A DNA stretch of 64,000 bases, from positions 5,022,001-5,086,000 of the forward strand of contig NZ_CP033924.1 in the NCBI RefSeq assembly GCF_003815875.1, given 5' to 3'. Source of the DNA: Chryseobacterium lactis. GTDB lineage: Bacteria; Bacteroidota; Bacteroidia; Flavobacteriales; Weeksellaceae. The notes under the pieces are model-generated. The model was not told where the DNA came from, did no database searches, and saw only the letters and a list, made by a program, of their open reading frames with translations. Positions 63,175-64,000 of the stretch are shown piece after piece; position 1 is the first letter of the stretch; the number at the start of each line of letters is the position of its first letter. The position numbers and the translations under genes are program-made.

Positions 63175-64000
63175 ATGAAATCGATCATTAAAAAAATATT
63201 AATAACGATTTGTGCAATGCTTGGTTTTGTTTATTCGCATGCACAAACAATTACAGACTCATTAAATCATCAGTTAGATTCAGAACACGTTGAGCCTTAT
63301 CACATCACTGTAACGTATAATAAAACAACGCACCTTATCTTTCCATCTGCGATCCGTTATGTTGATCTGGGAAGTGAATTTCTCACTGCGGGAAAAGCTG
63401 ATGATGCGGACAATGTATTACGGATCAAAGCAGCAGTGAAAGATTTTGAAGATGAATCCAATTTCTCAGTGATTACGGATGACGGAAAATTTTATAGCTT
63501 CAGTGTTTTTTACAGTTCTTATCCCGAGATCCTAACCTATAACCTTGATCCAATGGATAAATCCGTATCAAACTCCAGAGCCAATATACATCTGGAAGAC
63601 CTGGGTTTTTCTCCTTATGTTCCCGATCAGCTCATGGAAGCTATCTATAAAAAAAACCGGAACAATATCAGGCACATTGCTTCCAGAAGTTTTGGAATTC
63701 TCTTTAGTCTGAAAGGGATTTACATATACCAGGGGAAATATTACTTTAATACGCAGATTCAGAATAAAACCAATGTTTCCTATCAGATAGACTTTATAAA
63801 TTTTAAAATAGTCGATAAAAAAGTAGCAAAACGTACTGTATTTCAAGAGAAACCACTAAATATCGTACGGACTTACAGCGATATTGCCGAAGTTCCGGAC
63901 AACAAAACGAGCCGTGAAGTTTATCTGCTGGATCAGTTCACACTTGATCATGATAAAATACTTGTAATTGAGCTTTTTGAAAAGAATGGTGGAAGGCATC
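63175..64000 (+). CDS. traN: Conjugation protein TraN (DUF4138), cut by the window end
   Basis: The first 275 codons of traN are present and the frame is still open at 64000. A signal peptide (IIKKILITICAMLGFVYSHA) is followed by the DUF4138 start (EPYHITVTYNKTTHLIFPSA, IRYVDLGSEFLTAGKADDAD) and later FSLKGIYIYQGKYYFNTQI. It is the VirB9-like outer part of the channel. traO and later genes should follow outside the window. Confidence 0.92.
   Translation, partial: MKSIIKKILITICAMLGFVYSHAQTITDSLNHQLDSEHVEPYHITVTYNKTTHLIFPSAIRYVDLGSEFLTAGKADDADNVLRIKAAVKDFEDESNFSVITDDGKFYSFSVFYSSYPEILTYNLDPMDKSVSNSRANIHLEDLGFSPYVPDQLMEAIYKKNRNNIRHIASRSFGILFSLKGIYIYQGKYYFNTQIQNKTNVSYQIDFINFKIVDKKVAKRTVFQEKPLNIVRTYSDIAEVPDNKTSREVYLLDQFTLDHDKILVIELFEKNGGRH

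Larger units (their letters stand above)
6233..64000. mobile_element. CTnDOT-like integrative conjugative element (left and middle part)
   Basis: Tyrosine integrase, Xis-like proteins, RteC, excision-operon-like genes, T4CP, MOBP relaxase and a tra operon in CTnDOT order (traA to traN) define a conjugative element. It starts at the mnmE 3' end and runs past the right edge at 64000. It carries about 27 kb of cargo: two SusCD signalling modules and a toxin/immunity island. The tra block looks richer in G+C than the cargo, which suggests the cargo was gained separately. Confidence 0.9.

Noticed and set aside
6251..64000. Second copy of the att core inside the window
   Set aside because: I scanned for TTCTGTATTGG-like sequence and found no convincing copy. 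The right end is probably outside.
1..64000. CRISPR arrays, rRNA or tRNA genes, IS elements with transposase
   Set aside because: No regular spaced repeats, no rRNA- or tRNA-like sequence, and no transposase frame were recognised.

Overview
The window is AT-rich DNA from a member of the Bacteroidota, most likely a Flavobacteriia genus close to Chryseobacterium or Elizabethkingia. The evidence is paired SusC/SusD transporters, ECF sigma/FecR pairs, TPR-HTH regulators, absence of strong Shine-Dalgarno sites before most genes, and a CTnDOT-type conjugation gene set. The first 6.2 kb is chromosomal: a TPR-HTH lipoprotein, a gene-free stretch with several strong hairpins, two secreted surface-type proteins, and mnmE.

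From the last 18 bases of mnmE (6233-6250) to the end of the window lies the left and middle part of an integrative conjugative element (ICE). The right end is not present. Its integration/excision block is a Zn-finger/HTH protein, a tyrosine recombinase, an Xis-like HTH protein, RteC, and an excision-operon-like set (HTH protein, DUF4099/DUF3945 protein, topoisomerase III). Short 10-bp-phased repeats sit before two of these units. The mobilisation block is split: a T4CP (MobC type) and a DUF1896 gene at 27-30 kb, and a MOBP relaxase plus its accessory protein on the opposite strand at 48.6-50.3 kb, followed by a hairpin-rich likely oriT. The transfer block (51-64 kb, visibly richer in G+C) has traA, two DUF3408 proteins, a TraD-like protein, a four-repeat protein of unknown function, then traE, a DNA adenine methylase, traF, traG, traI, traJ, traK, traL, traM and the start of traN.

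The cargo is the most interesting part. Two modules of the same design lie at 14.5-24.5 kb and 30.8-41.2 kb. Each has, on the + strand, a MauE/DoxX-type membrane protein with a CSCGG motif followed by one or two tiny secreted Cys-containing proteins. Converging on these from the - strand is an operon of ECF sigma factor, FecR anti-sigma factor, SusC receptor with an STN signalling domain, SusD lipoprotein, and a last gene that differs: a thioredoxin-like protein in module A and an S9 peptidase in module B. Both modules carry a GC-rich hairpin between fecR and susC. I read them as two FecIRA-like cell-surface signalling/uptake systems, each tied to its own exported small protein. The ligand and purpose are inference.

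A third cargo island (41.8-48.5 kb) holds a very short Rhs-core toxin with a REase-type nuclease tail, a string of likely immunity genes, and two paralogous secreted proteins with a shared Cys/His arrangement at its borders. A strongly folded, gene-free segment at 41438-41600 separates it from module B and may be a structured RNA.
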